From the NCBI GenBank assembly GCA_934359535.1, contig CAKRLN010000002.1:1-37240 (forward strand): DNA of 37,240 nucleotides. The letters are read 5' to 3'. Positions 9,412 through 18,887 of the stretch are shown piece after piece; within the stretch, counting starts at the first letter, position 1, and the number at the start of each line of letters is the position of its first letter. The notes under the pieces were generated by a model. That model had not been told where the DNA came from. It did no database searches and saw nothing but the letters and a program-made list of their open reading frames with translations. Source of the DNA: an uncultured Lachnospiraceae bacterium. Lineage in GTDB: Bacteria; Bacillota; Clostridia; Lachnospirales; Lachnospiraceae. Made by a program: the position numbers and the translations under genes.

Positions 9412-10755
9412 TCATATGAAAGGGTCTGCTATTTTATGAGCAAGTGAAAGCAGTTTTTCCCGCTCGTTTAATTCCGGTTCCTCTAATACTGCATCGAAAA
9501 GTGCATCAAGAACCTTCCCAAGCTCCCGGCCTGGCTTCATTCCACAGGCAATCAGATCGCGTCCATTGACCGACATATCCTTCTTACAGATGCACTGCTT
9601 CTTCAAAAGGATATCCTGATAAAGCTTCTCATATTCTGCAATGTATGCAAGCTTCTCCGCTCTCTGGTAACTGCTCTGCGCCATCGTATCCGCACGCTTC
9701 ACCTCAAACAGTGCTGGATACTGCTCAATTCCATTCCGGTTTATTGCCCGCCGTATCGCTTTTTCTGTAAGCGGCGGTCTGTCATCATGGGCAGCTACAA
9801 GCCTTGCCGTGCGCTCGATCGTGGCATTATCAAATTTCAATCTGCGCAGAATTTTTCCTGCCATCTCTGCTCCCAGCTTCGGATGCCCATGGTAATGCTC
9901 CTGTCCCGCCTCATCGACCGTCACGCAAAGCGGCTTTGCCACATCATGAAGAAGCATCGTAAGCCGAAGAACCTTATCCTTCCTGATTCCGCATACTGCA
10001 TGAATTGTATGCTCTCCCACAGTATAACAGTGGTGCATGTTCTCTTGCTTTGTCTCCATCATCCGGTCAAACTCTGGAAGAAACTGGGCTGTAAGCCCAA
10101 GCTCATATGCTGTTTTCAGCTCCTCCGGATGATCCGAAATAAGTAATTTTACAAGTTCTGTCTGAATCCGCTCTGCACTGACCTTCTGAATCGATGGTGC
10201 AAGCATTCTTACTCCATCCTTTGTCTCCGGTGCAATGGTAAACCCAAGCTGTCCTGCAAAACGCACAGCGCGAAGCATCCGGAGCGCATCCTCTGTGAAA
10301 CGTTCTGTTGGATTTCCAACACAACGGATCACGCGCCGTTCAAGATCTCCTGATCCGTCAAACACATCAACAAGACCAGCTGTCTCATTGTATGCCATCG
10401 CATTAATTGTAAAATCCCTGCGCTTTAAATCCTCAACAAGATTTGCAGTAAAGGTAACCTCCTTTGGATGCCTTGCATCCTCATATTCTCCGTCAATGCG
10501 GTAGGTTGTCACCTCATAGCCTTCATGATCCAGCATAACCGTGACCGTTCCATGCTCAATTCCCGTATCGACCGTATGGGAAAAAAGTGCCTTGACCTGC
10601 TCCGGCTTGGCAGATGTTGTAATATCCCAATCCTGTGGAATACGGCCAATCAGCATATCCCGGACACAGCCGCCGACCGCATAGCCCTCAAAGCCATGCT
10701 CTGTCAACGTGTGTATAATATAATTAACGTTCTCTGGAAGCTTAAATGAATGCAT
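9412..10755 (-). CDS. cca: CCA tRNA nucleotidyltransferase with HD domain
   Basis: Adds or repairs the 3'-CCA end of tRNAs using CTP and ATP. The 447-residue product has the class II nucleotidyltransferase motif GGCVRD (28-33) with the DWD metal ligands (42-44), the RRDFTINAMAYN motif (about 111-122), the NPTERFTEDALRMLRAVRFA neck segment, and an HD domain (MLLHDVAKP, about 266-274). Size and HD domain are usual for Clostridia. The start overlaps the end of the GGDEF gene by 14 bases, with AAAGGA upstream, so the two are probably cotranscribed. Some relatives are poly(A) polymerases, but in a Firmicute with a single copy CCA addition is most likely. Confidence 0.93.
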   Translation of the reverse strand: MHSFKLPENVNYIIHTLTEHGFEGYAVGGCVRDMLIGRIPQDWDITTSAKPEQVKALFSHTVDTGIEHGTVTVMLDHEGYEVTTYRIDGEYEDARHPKEVTFTANLVEDLKRRDFTINAMAYNETAGLVDVFDGSGDLERRVIRCVGNPTERFTEDALRMLRAVRFAGQLGFTIAPETKDGVRMLAPSIQKVSAERIQTELVKLLISDHPEELKTAYELGLTAQFLPEFDRMMETKQENMHHCYTVGEHTIHAVCGIRKDKVLRLTMLLHDVAKPLCVTVDEAGQEHYHGHPKLGAEMAGKILRRLKFDNATIERTARLVAAHDDRPPLTEKAIRRAINRNGIEQYPALFEVKRADTMAQSSYQRAEKLAYIAEYEKLYQDILLKKQCICKKDMSVNGRDLIACGMKPGRELGKVLDALFDAVLEEPELNEREKLLSLAHKIADPFI

Positions 10756-13700
10756 AGGTTCCTTTCTGGTTCATCTTGACGCTGTATAACAGATCATCCG
10801 CCTTGCGGATCAGGCTGTTTACGTCATTCTCCTCACAGATGCTTCCCGAAGCTGCAATTCCAATGGAACAGGTGATCCGGTAATGCTCATCGATTGCCAC
10901 CGCATGTCCGATCCGCTCGGAAATATCCTTCTGGAAGCCATTCGTATGTTCTATTCTATCATAAATTTTGCGTGCTGTCTCCTCCAGAACGCGTTTTTCA
11001 TCCGTATCAAAAATAATTATGAACTCATCCCCGCCAAACCGGCTGACGAATCCAAGCCCGCCTGCCGCCTCTGTAAAAATAGCTGCCATGCTCTGAAGGA
11101 TCACATCTCCGATATCATGTCCAAAGGTATCATTATAATGCTTAAAATTATCAAGATCGATAAACATCAGACCCATCTTTCCTTTTTTCTTATGCTTCCG
11201 AAGCTCCCGTACCTTCCACTCGATCTCCTGGTACATGCCCGCGCGGTTATAGATTCCGGTCAGCATATCCGTTGTTGCCGCTGCTGCCAGCTTCCGGTTC
11301 ATTTCATAAATTTTCTCATAGGCTTCCATTCGGTTCATCGAATAATTCAGCTCACGGAACAAAAGCTCATAAATCACAAGATCGTCCTCGTTTAACATAT
11401 AGCGGTCGATTGAGGAATGCCAATTTTCACGCATCCGGATATATGTAATCAACACACTTTTTAAACTCCGGTTATTGAAAAAAGGAACCGCAGCGATAGA
11501 GCATACATCATCCGCACCAAACAGGGAAATGAGCCTCATATGCTCCGGATAATTCCCACTGATCTTAGAAACGGCAAGCCCCTGTGGATATTCCTTCATA
11601 CTGCGCTCGATCGCGCGAAGTACTTCTTCCGTAACCTCGATTCCGGTATCATTGTAAAGAATCTCACTTCCTGTACCCCGGTAACGGATGAAAAGCGCAC
11701 AGTCATTATTAAAATGATTTAAAAAGGTATGGATCGAGCTGTCTACCAGCTCTGAAATACTCAGACCATTCACATCCATAAGCTTCTGCCAGCTTGAGAT
11801 AAATTCCATCTGGTCTCTCGCTGTCTTTAAATCCTTTGCCGTTCCAATCTGCTTTCTTAGGGATTCCAGCATATCATCCGTTATATCTGCACATGGAAGT
11901 CCCTGTCCACCTTCAATTTCATCCAGAAGCTCCATTGGCAAAAGCTCATATGCTTTCCGTCCAAGGCCTTCATGCTGTCTTAACTTTTCTTTCTCTGCTT
12001 CCAGCTCCATTTGTTTTTCCAGGACTCCAAACAGCTCCATCCGTTTTTCCCGAAAGATCCGGTACACATAAAACTGGTTTCCCTCTGCATTCATCAGGAA
12101 CTGCTCTGCCTGTACATACATTTTTTCTGCTTCTTCATATTCCTTGTCCATGCAGCACAAAAGTCCCTTGGAAAAGGTATATAAAAACATGTCATCATCA
12201 CATTTCGCATAATCATGCACGATTCCGACTAAGTCTTCATTTTTCTGTTTTTCAAGAATGTACTTTAAAAACTGACTGCAGCTTAACAGATAACGCTCGC
12301 AGTTAAACCGGTCTCCTTTCAAGATGCTGACAAGAGCTAACAGTCCATACAGTTTCGAAAGATTGCACACCCTTAAGCTGTTTAAGTGAAGCCGTTCGAT
12401 CGTTTTCATAACGAGAAGAAGCTCATGCTCCGCGGATTCATAATCGTCACTCATAATATCATTGAGCGCCATATTATACTGCACCTCTGCAATATCCTCT
12501 GGAAGCTTTAATCCATAAAAAAGCTCAATTGCCGCATTATAATATGCCTTTGCACGTTCATTATCCCCCATCGCGCTCAGATTGTAGCCAAGCCCCGAAT
12601 AGATTCTTCCGATCTCAAGGCTTTGTTTATCCTTCATAAACTGGAAGGTTCTTACTGAATAAAGAATTGCAATCTCATTCATTCCGTTCGTCGATGCAAT
12701 CATAATGTTTTTCTGATAGGCATCGTATACAAGCTGCTCATTTCCAATCTCCTTGGCAAGTGCAATTCCTTTGCTGAAATAACGCAGATCCTCCTCGGAA
12801 CGGTAAGCCCTTGCCACCTTTGCCGGACTGTTATCATATGCATAAATATAAATGTGTGCAAGATTATTACGGTATCCGTATTTTTCAAGCTTTTCGATAA
12901 ACGCATCACTGATCGGAACATCCTGTGCGCAGAAAAAGATATTGTACCAGCCTGACATCTGATTCTGAACAGCGAGAAGCTCCGCTTCAAATTCCAGCTT
13001 CTCATTTCCTTCACGTTTTGCCATTTCCTGTGCAATTTTCGCATGATGCAAACCCTTTGCAAGCTTTCCCTGATACATATAACAGGTTCCACGGAAATAT
13101 TCTTTGTAGTATTCTGCCTCCCATGCCTGTCCCGGAAGCTGCAGTGCCGAAAGCTCATCCGTCATCTCAAGCGCCTTCGAAATATCTCCACATAGAATCG
13201 ATCCCCAAATATATAACGAATACAGCATAAACTTCTCATGGTTCGTAACAGTCAGGTTGTCAAACCAGATCTGTCTGTCCATTTTTCGGATATACGCTGA
13301 TGCCTGTTCAAAATCCAAAAGCTCAATCATGTTGCCAAGACGTACTAACATCTGTGTCTTATCTTCTGCCACTTCTTCTGTCGGCTCCGTCTCATTATCG
13401 GCTTCATGTTCCATGGAATTTCCGATATGATAGATACAGCTTAAGTCCTCAAGCTGCTCCAAAAGTATATGCCAGCTTTTTCCTGCACTCTCCGGAATAC
13501 TCATCTGCTCATTCATTCCAAGCACAATCCCGATATTCTTTGTTCCTTTTAACAGAAACAGACGTACAAGCTCCACAGTACTTCTGCTTGCATACTGAAA
13601 ACGGTTTATCAAAAACATAACCGGATGGCTCTCTGCCAGCCTGCTTATCATGGCAACTACCGCTTCCGTCATTCTGCGCTGCTCATACTCCACCTCATTC

Positions 13701-14059
13701 AACAGTACATTTTCCCTGCGCGTACAGCGTCCGGTCTGATAGTAGGAAAGCAACACACCCCTTTGCAGCGGATAAACGTCACATTCCTCTAGAAATTCCG
13801 AAAATTTTCCATTTCCATACTGATGATACATCTCACAGATTACATCAAGAAATGGCTCATATGCTCCCACAATGCCATCACTTTCCAGTTCGCTGCACGC
13901 GAAAAAAACGCTATTCCCTTTTTCTGAATAACGTTTTACACTTTCCAGATCAGATGCAGACAGATAATTGCTATAGCGGGCCATAACAATATTTCTGTCC
14001 TCCAATCCGATTTTCTGATACACCTGTTCAATTACCCCATTAAAATACTTACCAATCAT
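10742..14059 (-). CDS. Large TPR/GAF-like/GGDEF diguanylate cyclase
   Basis: About 1,105 residues. The C-terminal GGDEF domain is complete, with the signature RFGGDEF (GGDEF about 1009-1013) and 'DMLTGIYNRAG' and 'FIDLDNFKHYND' upstream, so cyclic-di-GMP synthesis is likely. The four residues five positions before GGDEF are not RxxD, so the product-inhibition I-site is absent. The N-terminal ~220 residues resemble an ATPase module of LuxR/MalT type but I see no Walker A. Residues ~230-700 are helical repeats (TPR-like), followed by a GAF-like region to ~900. There is no membrane segment, so it is probably a cytoplasmic sensor. ATG at 14059 has GGGGG upstream; ATG 14080 is the alternative. It heads the cca-cotS-PEGA unit. 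Confidence 0.88.
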   Translation of the reverse strand: MIGKYFNGVIEQVYQKIGLEDRNIVMARYSNYLSASDLESVKRYSEKGNSVFFACSELESDGIVGAYEPFLDVICEMYHQYGNGKFSEFLEECDVYPLQRGVLLSYYQTGRCTRRENVLLNEVEYEQRRMTEAVVAMISRLAESHPVMFLINRFQYASRSTVELVRLFLLKGTKNIGIVLGMNEQMSIPESAGKSWHILLEQLEDLSCIYHIGNSMEHEADNETEPTEEVAEDKTQMLVRLGNMIELLDFEQASAYIRKMDRQIWFDNLTVTNHEKFMLYSLYIWGSILCGDISKALEMTDELSALQLPGQAWEAEYYKEYFRGTCYMYQGKLAKGLHHAKIAQEMAKREGNEKLEFEAELLAVQNQMSGWYNIFFCAQDVPISDAFIEKLEKYGYRNNLAHIYIYAYDNSPAKVARAYRSEEDLRYFSKGIALAKEIGNEQLVYDAYQKNIMIASTNGMNEIAILYSVRTFQFMKDKQSLEIGRIYSGLGYNLSAMGDNERAKAYYNAAIELFYGLKLPEDIAEVQYNMALNDIMSDDYESAEHELLLVMKTIERLHLNSLRVCNLSKLYGLLALVSILKGDRFNCERYLLSCSQFLKYILEKQKNEDLVGIVHDYAKCDDDMFLYTFSKGLLCCMDKEYEEAEKMYVQAEQFLMNAEGNQFYVYRIFREKRMELFGVLEKQMELEAEKEKLRQHEGLGRKAYELLPMELLDEIEGGQGLPCADITDDMLESLRKQIGTAKDLKTARDQMEFISSWQKLMDVNGLSISELVDSSIHTFLNHFNNDCALFIRYRGTGSEILYNDTGIEVTEEVLRAIERSMKEYPQGLAVSKISGNYPEHMRLISLFGADDVCSIAAVPFFNNRSLKSVLITYIRMRENWHSSIDRYMLNEDDLVIYELLFRELNYSMNRMEAYEKIYEMNRKLAAAATTDMLTGIYNRAGMYQEIEWKVRELRKHKKKGKMGLMFIDLDNFKHYNDTFGHDIGDVILQSMAAIFTEAAGGLGFVSRFGGDEFIIIFDTDEKRVLEETARKIYDRIEHTNGFQKDISERIGHAVAIDEHYRITCSIGIAASGSICEENDVNSLIRKADDLLYSVKMNQKGTYAFI

Positions 14060-14116
14060 GGTCACGCCCCCATGCCCCATTCTTATTCTCTCTAAGACTT
14101 ATAGCCTATTATTCTC

Positions 14117-14145
14117 ATCTTAGATGAATAATTTATGTATGTCAA
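14117..14145 (-). promoter_or_regulatory. Sigma-A promoter for the GGDEF-cca operon
   Basis: Minus-strand TTGACA (14140-14145) and TAAGAT (14117-14122) are exactly 17 bp apart, about 60 bases before the GGDEF start. The -35 overlaps the last codons of the pseudouridine synthase gene. Confidence 0.75.
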
Positions 14146-14825
14146 GAATTTCGCCAAACTTCTCGAAATTCTTCGAAACTTTTTCCTTCCGGTACAATGG
14201 AAAACTCCATCCTCTTTCCATTTACCGGATGATCAAAGGCGATACGATATGAGCAAAGCGCAAGCTGCACCGTCCTTTTGCTTTCCGTCTGTCCGTATTT
14301 TCCATCCCCAGAAATCGGACACCCCATATGGGAAAGCTGTGCCCGGATCTGATGATGCCTTCCTGTCTTAAGCTGGATATCAAGCAGGGCATGTGCACTT
14401 GTCTCAGCCATAACCACATAAGCAAGCTCTGCTTTTTTTGCTCCTTTGTGTTCCGCTCCTGTTACAACCGATACATTTTCCCGCTTCTGGAAAAAGAGAT
14501 AATCTGTCAACGTTCCTTCTGTACTCTCCGGGATCTGTGTTGTGACCGCGTAATAATGCTTCCCGATTGCCCGCGACTGCACCTGTTTTGACAGCTTTGC
14601 TGCTGCATCCTTCGTCTTAGCAAATACCATAACACCCTCAACCGGCTGGTCAAGACGGTGTACGATCCCGATATACGGTTCTTCTCCCTTTTCAGCGCGT
14701 GCGTTCCGCAGCATGCTTTCCATATCCTTCTGTCCGATCCTTGCCGTCTGCGTGGCAATCCCTGCTGGCTTGTATACAACAAGAACACTTTCATCCTCGT
14801 AAATCACACGTATTTCTGCACTCAT
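14142..14825 (-). CDS. RluA-family pseudouridine synthase
   Basis: Isomerises specific uridines in rRNA or tRNA to pseudouridine. The 227-residue product carries the family signature GIVHRLDQPVEGVMVF with the catalytic Asp at about 59, the YKPAG strand near the start and the 'LKTGRHHQIRAQLSHMGCPISGD' region. There is no N-terminal S4 domain, so it is of the short RluA/YhcT-like type; the exact target uridine cannot be told. The frame stays open upstream to 14918 through a palindromic repeat, but the ATG at 14825 has AAAGGGAA upstream and gives a normal N-terminus. Confidence 0.9.
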   Translation of the reverse strand: MSAEIRVIYEDESVLVVYKPAGIATQTARIGQKDMESMLRNARAEKGEEPYIGIVHRLDQPVEGVMVFAKTKDAAAKLSKQVQSRAIGKHYYAVTTQIPESTEGTLTDYLFFQKRENVSVVTGAEHKGAKKAELAYVVMAETSAHALLDIQLKTGRHHQIRAQLSHMGCPISGDGKYGQTESKRTVQLALCSYRIAFDHPVNGKRMEFSIVPEGKSFEEFREVWRNS

Positions 14826-14860
14826 CTTTTGATTCCCTTTCCTTTTCACTCCTGCCCCAC

Positions 14861-15140
14861 TATGCAAAGCAAGCATCCATTCCCATTCGACTTCGTCGTA
14901 GGATGCTTGCTTTGGCATGCTTTACTCTTTCTTACGATTCAAGCTCTACAGCTTGAATCTGTAACCTACTCCCCAAATTGTGCTGCATATACCTTCGGTA
15001 TATGCAATGCAAGCATCCATTCCCATTCGACTTCGTCGTAGGATGCTTGCTTTGGCATGCTTTACTCTTTTTTACGATTCAAGCTCTACAGCTTGAATCT
15101 GTAACCTACTCCCCAGATTGTTTCTATATACTGCGGTTTG
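14861..15140. repeat. Tandem 140-bp duplication with long palindromes
   Basis: Two head-to-tail copies with a period of exactly 140 bp: 14861-15000 and 15001-about 15140. The first ~120 bases are nearly identical. Each copy contains a long hairpin; in the first copy a perfect 14-bp stem is formed by 14865-14878 and 14901-14914, with a smaller CGAC/GTCG hairpin in its loop. The second copy includes the real 3' end and stop of the response regulator gene; the first carries a non-functional copy of about its last 14 codons (ending VGYRFKL-stop). A further 10-bp hairpin (14984-15006) marks the junction. There is no T-run after the long hairpin on either strand, so it is not an obvious terminator. 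Confidence 0.9.
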
Positions 15141-15775
15141 GCGGTATTCATTTCGATCTTTTCACGGATTTTCTTAATGTGTACCGTGACAGTTGCGATA
15201 TCTCCGATTGATTCCATATCCCAGATCTCACGGAACAGTTCTTCTTTCGTAAAGACATGGTTCGGATTCTCTGCTAAAAAGGTTAGAAGGTCAAATTCCT
15301 TCGTAGTAAACTGCTTCTCCTCCCCATTGACCCAGACACGGCGTGCAGTTTTATCGATCTTAATGCCTCTGATCTCAATAATATCATTTTCTACCGCATT
15401 ACTTCCAATCAGTCTTTCATAGCGTGCAAGATGCGCCTTTACCCTTGCCACAAGCTCACTTGGAGAAAACGGCTTGGTCACATAATCATCTGCACCAAGT
15501 CCAAGTCCGCGGATTTTGTCAATGTCATCCTTTTTTGCAGACACCATAAGAATCGGTGTGTTTTTTTTCTCACGGATCTGCTTGCAGATTTCAAACCCAT
15601 CAATACCAGGAAGCATCAGATCCAGAATAAACAGATCAAATTCTTCTGTCAGTGCTCTTGCAAGTCCCGCGGTTCCATCATTTTCAATCTCTACTTCAAA
15701 GCCGCTTAACTCTAAATAATCTTTCTCAAGATCTGCAATTGCGACCTCATCCTCAACAATCAATATTCTGCTCAT
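15086..15775 (-). CDS. OmpR-family response regulator
   Basis: DNA-binding response regulator of 229 residues. The receiver domain (1-120) has the acidic pocket (VEDE), phosphoacceptor Asp52 (ILDLMLPG), the conserved Ser79 region and Lys101 (TKPFS). The winged-helix effector domain (about 130-229) shows 'TTKEFDLLTFLAENPNHVFTKEEL' and ends IWGVGYRFKL, typical of OmpR/PhoB. AGGAGGT precedes the ATG. It overlaps the kinase gene by 23 bases and is transcribed after it. Its 3' end lies within the tandem duplication. Targets unknown. Confidence 0.95.
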   Translation of the reverse strand: MSRILIVEDEVAIADLEKDYLELSGFEVEIENDGTAGLARALTEEFDLFILDLMLPGIDGFEICKQIREKKNTPILMVSAKKDDIDKIRGLGLGADDYVTKPFSPSELVARVKAHLARYERLIGSNAVENDIIEIRGIKIDKTARRVWVNGEEKQFTTKEFDLLTFLAENPNHVFTKEELFREIWDMESIGDIATVTVHIKKIREKIEMNTAKPQYIETIWGVGYRFKL

Positions 15776-17255
15776 TTGGTACCTCCTGATATTTGCGAAT
15801 TACAAAATACATAATAGTTCCTGTATCTTCTTTGCTGGTTGCCCAGATTTTTCCTCCATGATCTTCCACGATCTTTTTTACAATGGAAAGGCCGATTCCA
15901 CTTCCACCGGTTGCAGAATTGCGTGATGCATCCGCACGGTAAAAACGGTCAAAGATGTATGGAAGATCCTGCTGAGCAATTCCCCGTCCATTATCTTCAA
16001 TCTCTACCTGAATGAAATCCCCGACATCCTTAATCCGGATGTTGATGAAGCCTTTTGTCTTATTCATATATTTCGAGGAATTTCCGACAATATTATTAAT
16101 AACACGGCGCAGCTGCTCCGGATCGGCAATAATCTCTACATTGCTGTCCGCATAGTTGTAATACGCAAGACCGATTCCTTTTGCTTCCAGATCCAGTCCG
16201 ATCTCCTCAACGCAGTCATTAAAGTAATCCGCTACATTGATCTTTGCAAAATTATATGGAATACGGTTGGTGTCAATCTTCGTGTAAAGCGTCAGCTCAT
16301 TGATCAGCGTATCCATCTCATTGGCCTTATTGTAAATCGTCCGGATATATTTATCAACCTTCTCCGGTGTATTCGCTACCCCATCTATAATTCCTTCGGA
16401 ATATCCCTTTACAGCTGTGATCGGAGTTTTCAGGTCATGCGCAATATTACTGATCAGCGCACGGTTTTCCTTTTCATTGTTCAGCTTCTCTTCTGCATTG
16501 TCCTTTAAGCGCTTTCGCATTTTTTCAAAGGTCACGCACAGCTCTCCAATTTCATCATCTGCCGTCGCATCAATGGTAAAATCAAGATTGCCATCCTTGA
16601 TGTTCTCTGCTGCAACCTGAAGCTTCCGGATCGGTGTAATCATACTCCTGTATACCCACACGGTCAGCATACTTGCCGTCAGTATTAAAATAAGAAGAAT
16701 TGAGATCATTGCATCAAATAAAAGCTTCTTAACCTCCGGTACAACACTCTTTGTTGAGGTAACAATAAACGCACTGCCTTCCTTGTCATCAGAGAATTTA
16801 AAATCTACCTGTTTTACTAATATTTCGTCCTCTGCATCAATATACGTTCCCATCTGGGAATCAGTCTCCGTCATTCCGTAATCTGGAAGAAAATCCAAAA
16901 CGTCCTGATTCTCTTTTCCACCATTATAAATGATACGGCTTCCTTTACGCACGATCAGATATGAGGATTTCTGCTCTAAATCATCATTTAACTGGTTCTG
17001 ATACGAAGCCTCCTCAAAGGAATCCGATGACTCCCTTGAGGTCTTCTGCATACTCTCATAATCTTCTGCTGTATAACGGTTCAAAAGCTGTACTGAATTC
17101 GTCAGACTGTAGGATGTCGTTCCCGTAAGTCCATAATTCTGCTCAATCGTTTTTACCTGCACATTCCAAAAACCGCATATGACAAGCGTAATTAGCACGA
17201 TTGGTACAAATATGATAATACAAAATGAAATCATGAGCTTTGTCTTAACCTTCAT
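15753..17255 (-). CDS. Sensor histidine kinase with HAMP domain
   Basis: Membrane sensor kinase of 500 residues. It has two membrane segments (about 9-29 and 182-203) enclosing an extracytoplasmic sensor domain of about 150 residues, then HAMP (about 204-255), the HisKA dimerisation helix with phosphoacceptor His273 (NIAHDLKTPITAVKGY), and the ATPase domain with N box (NNIVGNSSKYM), G1 (DNGRGIA) and G2 (GGSGIGLSIVKKI). The frame opens at 17294, but ATG 17255 has GGGAG at good spacing. It precedes and overlaps its response regulator. The signal is unknown; architecture is like VanS/ResE-type kinases. Confidence 0.95.
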   Translation of the reverse strand: MKVKTKLMISFCIIIFVPIVLITLVICGFWNVQVKTIEQNYGLTGTTSYSLTNSVQLLNRYTAEDYESMQKTSRESSDSFEEASYQNQLNDDLEQKSSYLIVRKGSRIIYNGGKENQDVLDFLPDYGMTETDSQMGTYIDAEDEILVKQVDFKFSDDKEGSAFIVTSTKSVVPEVKKLLFDAMISILLILILTASMLTVWVYRSMITPIRKLQVAAENIKDGNLDFTIDATADDEIGELCVTFEKMRKRLKDNAEEKLNNEKENRALISNIAHDLKTPITAVKGYSEGIIDGVANTPEKVDKYIRTIYNKANEMDTLINELTLYTKIDTNRIPYNFAKINVADYFNDCVEEIGLDLEAKGIGLAYYNYADSNVEIIADPEQLRRVINNIVGNSSKYMNKTKGFINIRIKDVGDFIQVEIEDNGRGIAQQDLPYIFDRFYRADASRNSATGGSGIGLSIVKKIVEDHGGKIWATSKEDTGTIMYFVIRKYQEVPNEQNIDC

Positions 17256-17335
17256 GTCCGCTCTCCCTTTTGCATACAAAAATAAAATAGCCATAGTGTC
17301 TGATATCGCTTTGATACCATGACTCTATGACTATT

Positions 17336-17344
17336 ATTATAGCA
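17336..17344 (-). promoter_or_regulatory. Extended -10 promoter for the kinase-regulator pair
   Basis: TGC TATAAT on the minus strand is an extended -10, about 80 bases before the kinase start. The -35 region is poor. It lies in the gap after metK. Confidence 0.55.
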
Positions 17345-17392
17345 TGAAACACGTTTTTACTAATGGAATATCTCTAATAATATTCTTAAATT

Positions 17393-17409
17393 TCTGTAAA
17401 CATTACAGA
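17393..17409 (-). terminator. Weak hairpin at the end of metK
   Basis: TCTGTAA / TTACAGA (arms 17393-17399 and 17403-17409) form a 7-bp stem with a 3-nt loop across the metK stop codon, followed on the minus strand by the T-poor AAATTTAAG. It is only a weak terminator candidate. Confidence 0.3.
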
Positions 17410-18587
17410 TAGCTCTTTAATTTCTCTGCCTTGTCAGTTGCTTCCCAAGGAAGATTTAAATCGGTACGTCCGAAATGTCCGTATGCTGCTGTTCCTCTAT
17501 AGATCGGTCTTCTTAAATCTAACATCCTTATGATTCCAGCCGGACGCAGGTCAAAGTTCTCACGTACGATCTCAACAAGCTTCTCATCCGACAGCTTTCC
17601 GGTTCCAAATGTATCTACCATGATCGAGGTCGGCTGTGCAACACCGATCGCATAAGACAACTGGATCTCACATTTCTCGGCAAGTCCTGCTGCAACGATG
17701 TTCTTTGCAACATAACGTGCTGCATAAGCTGCGGAACGGTCTACCTTTGTGCAGTCCTTTCCAGAGAATGCTCCACCGCCGTGCCGTGCATATCCGCCAT
17801 AGGTATCTACAATAATCTTACGTCCGGTAAGTCCGGCATCCCCGTGTGGCCCACCGATTACAAAACGTCCGGTAGGATTGATAAAGAACTTCGTGTCTGC
17901 ATCAATCAGTTCTGCTGGAAGAACTGGATCAAATACATGCTTTTTAATGTCCGCATGAATCTGCTCCTGTGTCACATCCTCATCATGCTGTGTGGATAAT
18001 ACAACTGCCTCTAATCTCTTTGGCTTTCCGTTCTCATCATATTCCACAGAAACCTGTGTTTTCCCGTCTGGTCTTAAATAGGAAAGTGTTCCATCCTTGC
18101 GCACCTTCGTCAACTGTAACGCAAGCTTATGCGCTAAAGAAATCGGATATGGCATAAGCTCTGGGGTCTCGTTTGTTGCATAACCAAACATCATTCCCTG
18201 ATCTCCTGCACCGGTGTCAAGGTCATCGGTAAGTGCTCCCTCTCTTGCCTCTAATGCCTTGTCAACGCCCATTGCAATGTCAGCAGACTGCTGGTCTAAT
18301 GCAACCATAACCGCACAGGTATTTCCATCAAAGCCAGTTTTTGCATCGTTGTATCCAATCTCATTTACCGTCTTTCTTACGATTGCCGGAATGTCTAATT
18401 TGGCCTGTGTTGTAATCTCACCTGTCACAAGTACAAACCCTGTACAGCTTGCTGCCTCACAGGCAACACGGCTCATTGGATCCTGTTCCATGCATGCATC
18501 CAGAATCGCATCTGAAATGGCATCACACATTTTATCCGGATGTCCCTCTGTTACTGACTCTGAGGTAAATAATAATTTTTCCATCAT
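17403..18587 (-). CDS. metK: S-adenosylmethionine synthetase
   Basis: Makes S-adenosylmethionine from methionine and ATP. The 393-394-residue product shows the family signatures: TEGHPDK near the N-terminus, [12 protein letters not shown] (about 117-129) and GGGAFSGKD. Length is normal and no key residue is missing. Two adjacent ATGs (18587, 18584) follow AGGAG; the second has the better spacing. The gene is preceded by a SAM-I riboswitch with its own terminator, so expression is turned off when SAM is abundant. Confidence 0.98.
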   Translation of the reverse strand: MMEKLLFTSESVTEGHPDKMCDAISDAILDACMEQDPMSRVACEAASCTGFVLVTGEITTQAKLDIPAIVRKTVNEIGYNDAKTGFDGNTCAVMVALDQQSADIAMGVDKALEAREGALTDDLDTGAGDQGMMFGYATNETPELMPYPISLAHKLALQLTKVRKDGTLSYLRPDGKTQVSVEYDENGKPKRLEAVVLSTQHDEDVTQEQIHADIKKHVFDPVLPAELIDADTKFFINPTGRFVIGGPHGDAGLTGRKIIVDTYGGYARHGGGAFSGKDCTKVDRSAAYAARYVAKNIVAAGLAEKCEIQLSYAIGVAQPTSIMVDTFGTGKLSDEKLVEIVRENFDLRPAGIIRMLDLRRPIYRGTAAYGHFGRTDLNLPWEATDKAEKLKSYL

Positions 18588-18612
18588 TCGTCTCCTCTCG
18601 AAATTGAAACAT

Positions 18613-18765
18613 AAAAAAGCCGCTTGACAATCAAGCGGACCAATTATAAAAGATAATCAAATCCTCTTATTGTTCGATTACTCGCTCAGGTTGGCACCTT
18701 CCTGTCTCAGACGGGGTTGCCGTGACTTCACAGATCCTTTGTATCTCCATCACTCTGAATAAGAG
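18613..18765 (-). promoter_or_regulatory. SAM-I (S-box) riboswitch with expression-platform terminator
   Basis: The minus-strand leader of metK contains the S-box core: P1 arms CTCTTATT/AATAAGAG (18664-18671, 18758-18765), GTGATGGAGATAC, GAAGTCACGGCAACC, and AAGGTGCCAACCTGAGC, in the usual order. Downstream, a perfect 8-bp stem CCGCTTGA/TCAAGCGG (18620-18627, 18631-18638) is followed by CTTTTTT (T-run 18613-18618), the terminator. In this class SAM binding stabilises the aptamer and lets the terminator form. Confidence 0.95.
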
Positions 18766-18802
18766 AAAGTTACAATATTGAATTTTCAAATCTTCAACCG
18801 AG

Positions 18803-18831
18803 ATATTACACCCAATCCCATCCCTTGTCAA
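18803..18831 (-). promoter_or_regulatory. Sigma-A promoter of metK
   Basis: Minus-strand TTGACA (18826-18831) and TAATAT (18803-18808) with a 17-bp spacer lie about 40 bases upstream of the riboswitch P1 stem. Confidence 0.8.
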
Positions 18832-18887
18832 CCCCAAAGCGACATTCCTGAGAAAATGTATATATTCGTTATAGTTCCCTCGTCAAT

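Noticed and set aside
14826..14918. N-terminal extension of the pseudouridine synthase (MPKQASYDEVEW...)
   Set aside because: The extension is encoded by the palindromic repeat, which also occurs in the neighbouring copy outside any synthase gene, and a good ribosome binding site supports the start at 14825.
15077..15101. Hairpin GATTCAAGC/GCTTGAATC at the end of the response regulator as a terminator
   Set aside because: On the minus strand it is followed by A residues, not T residues.
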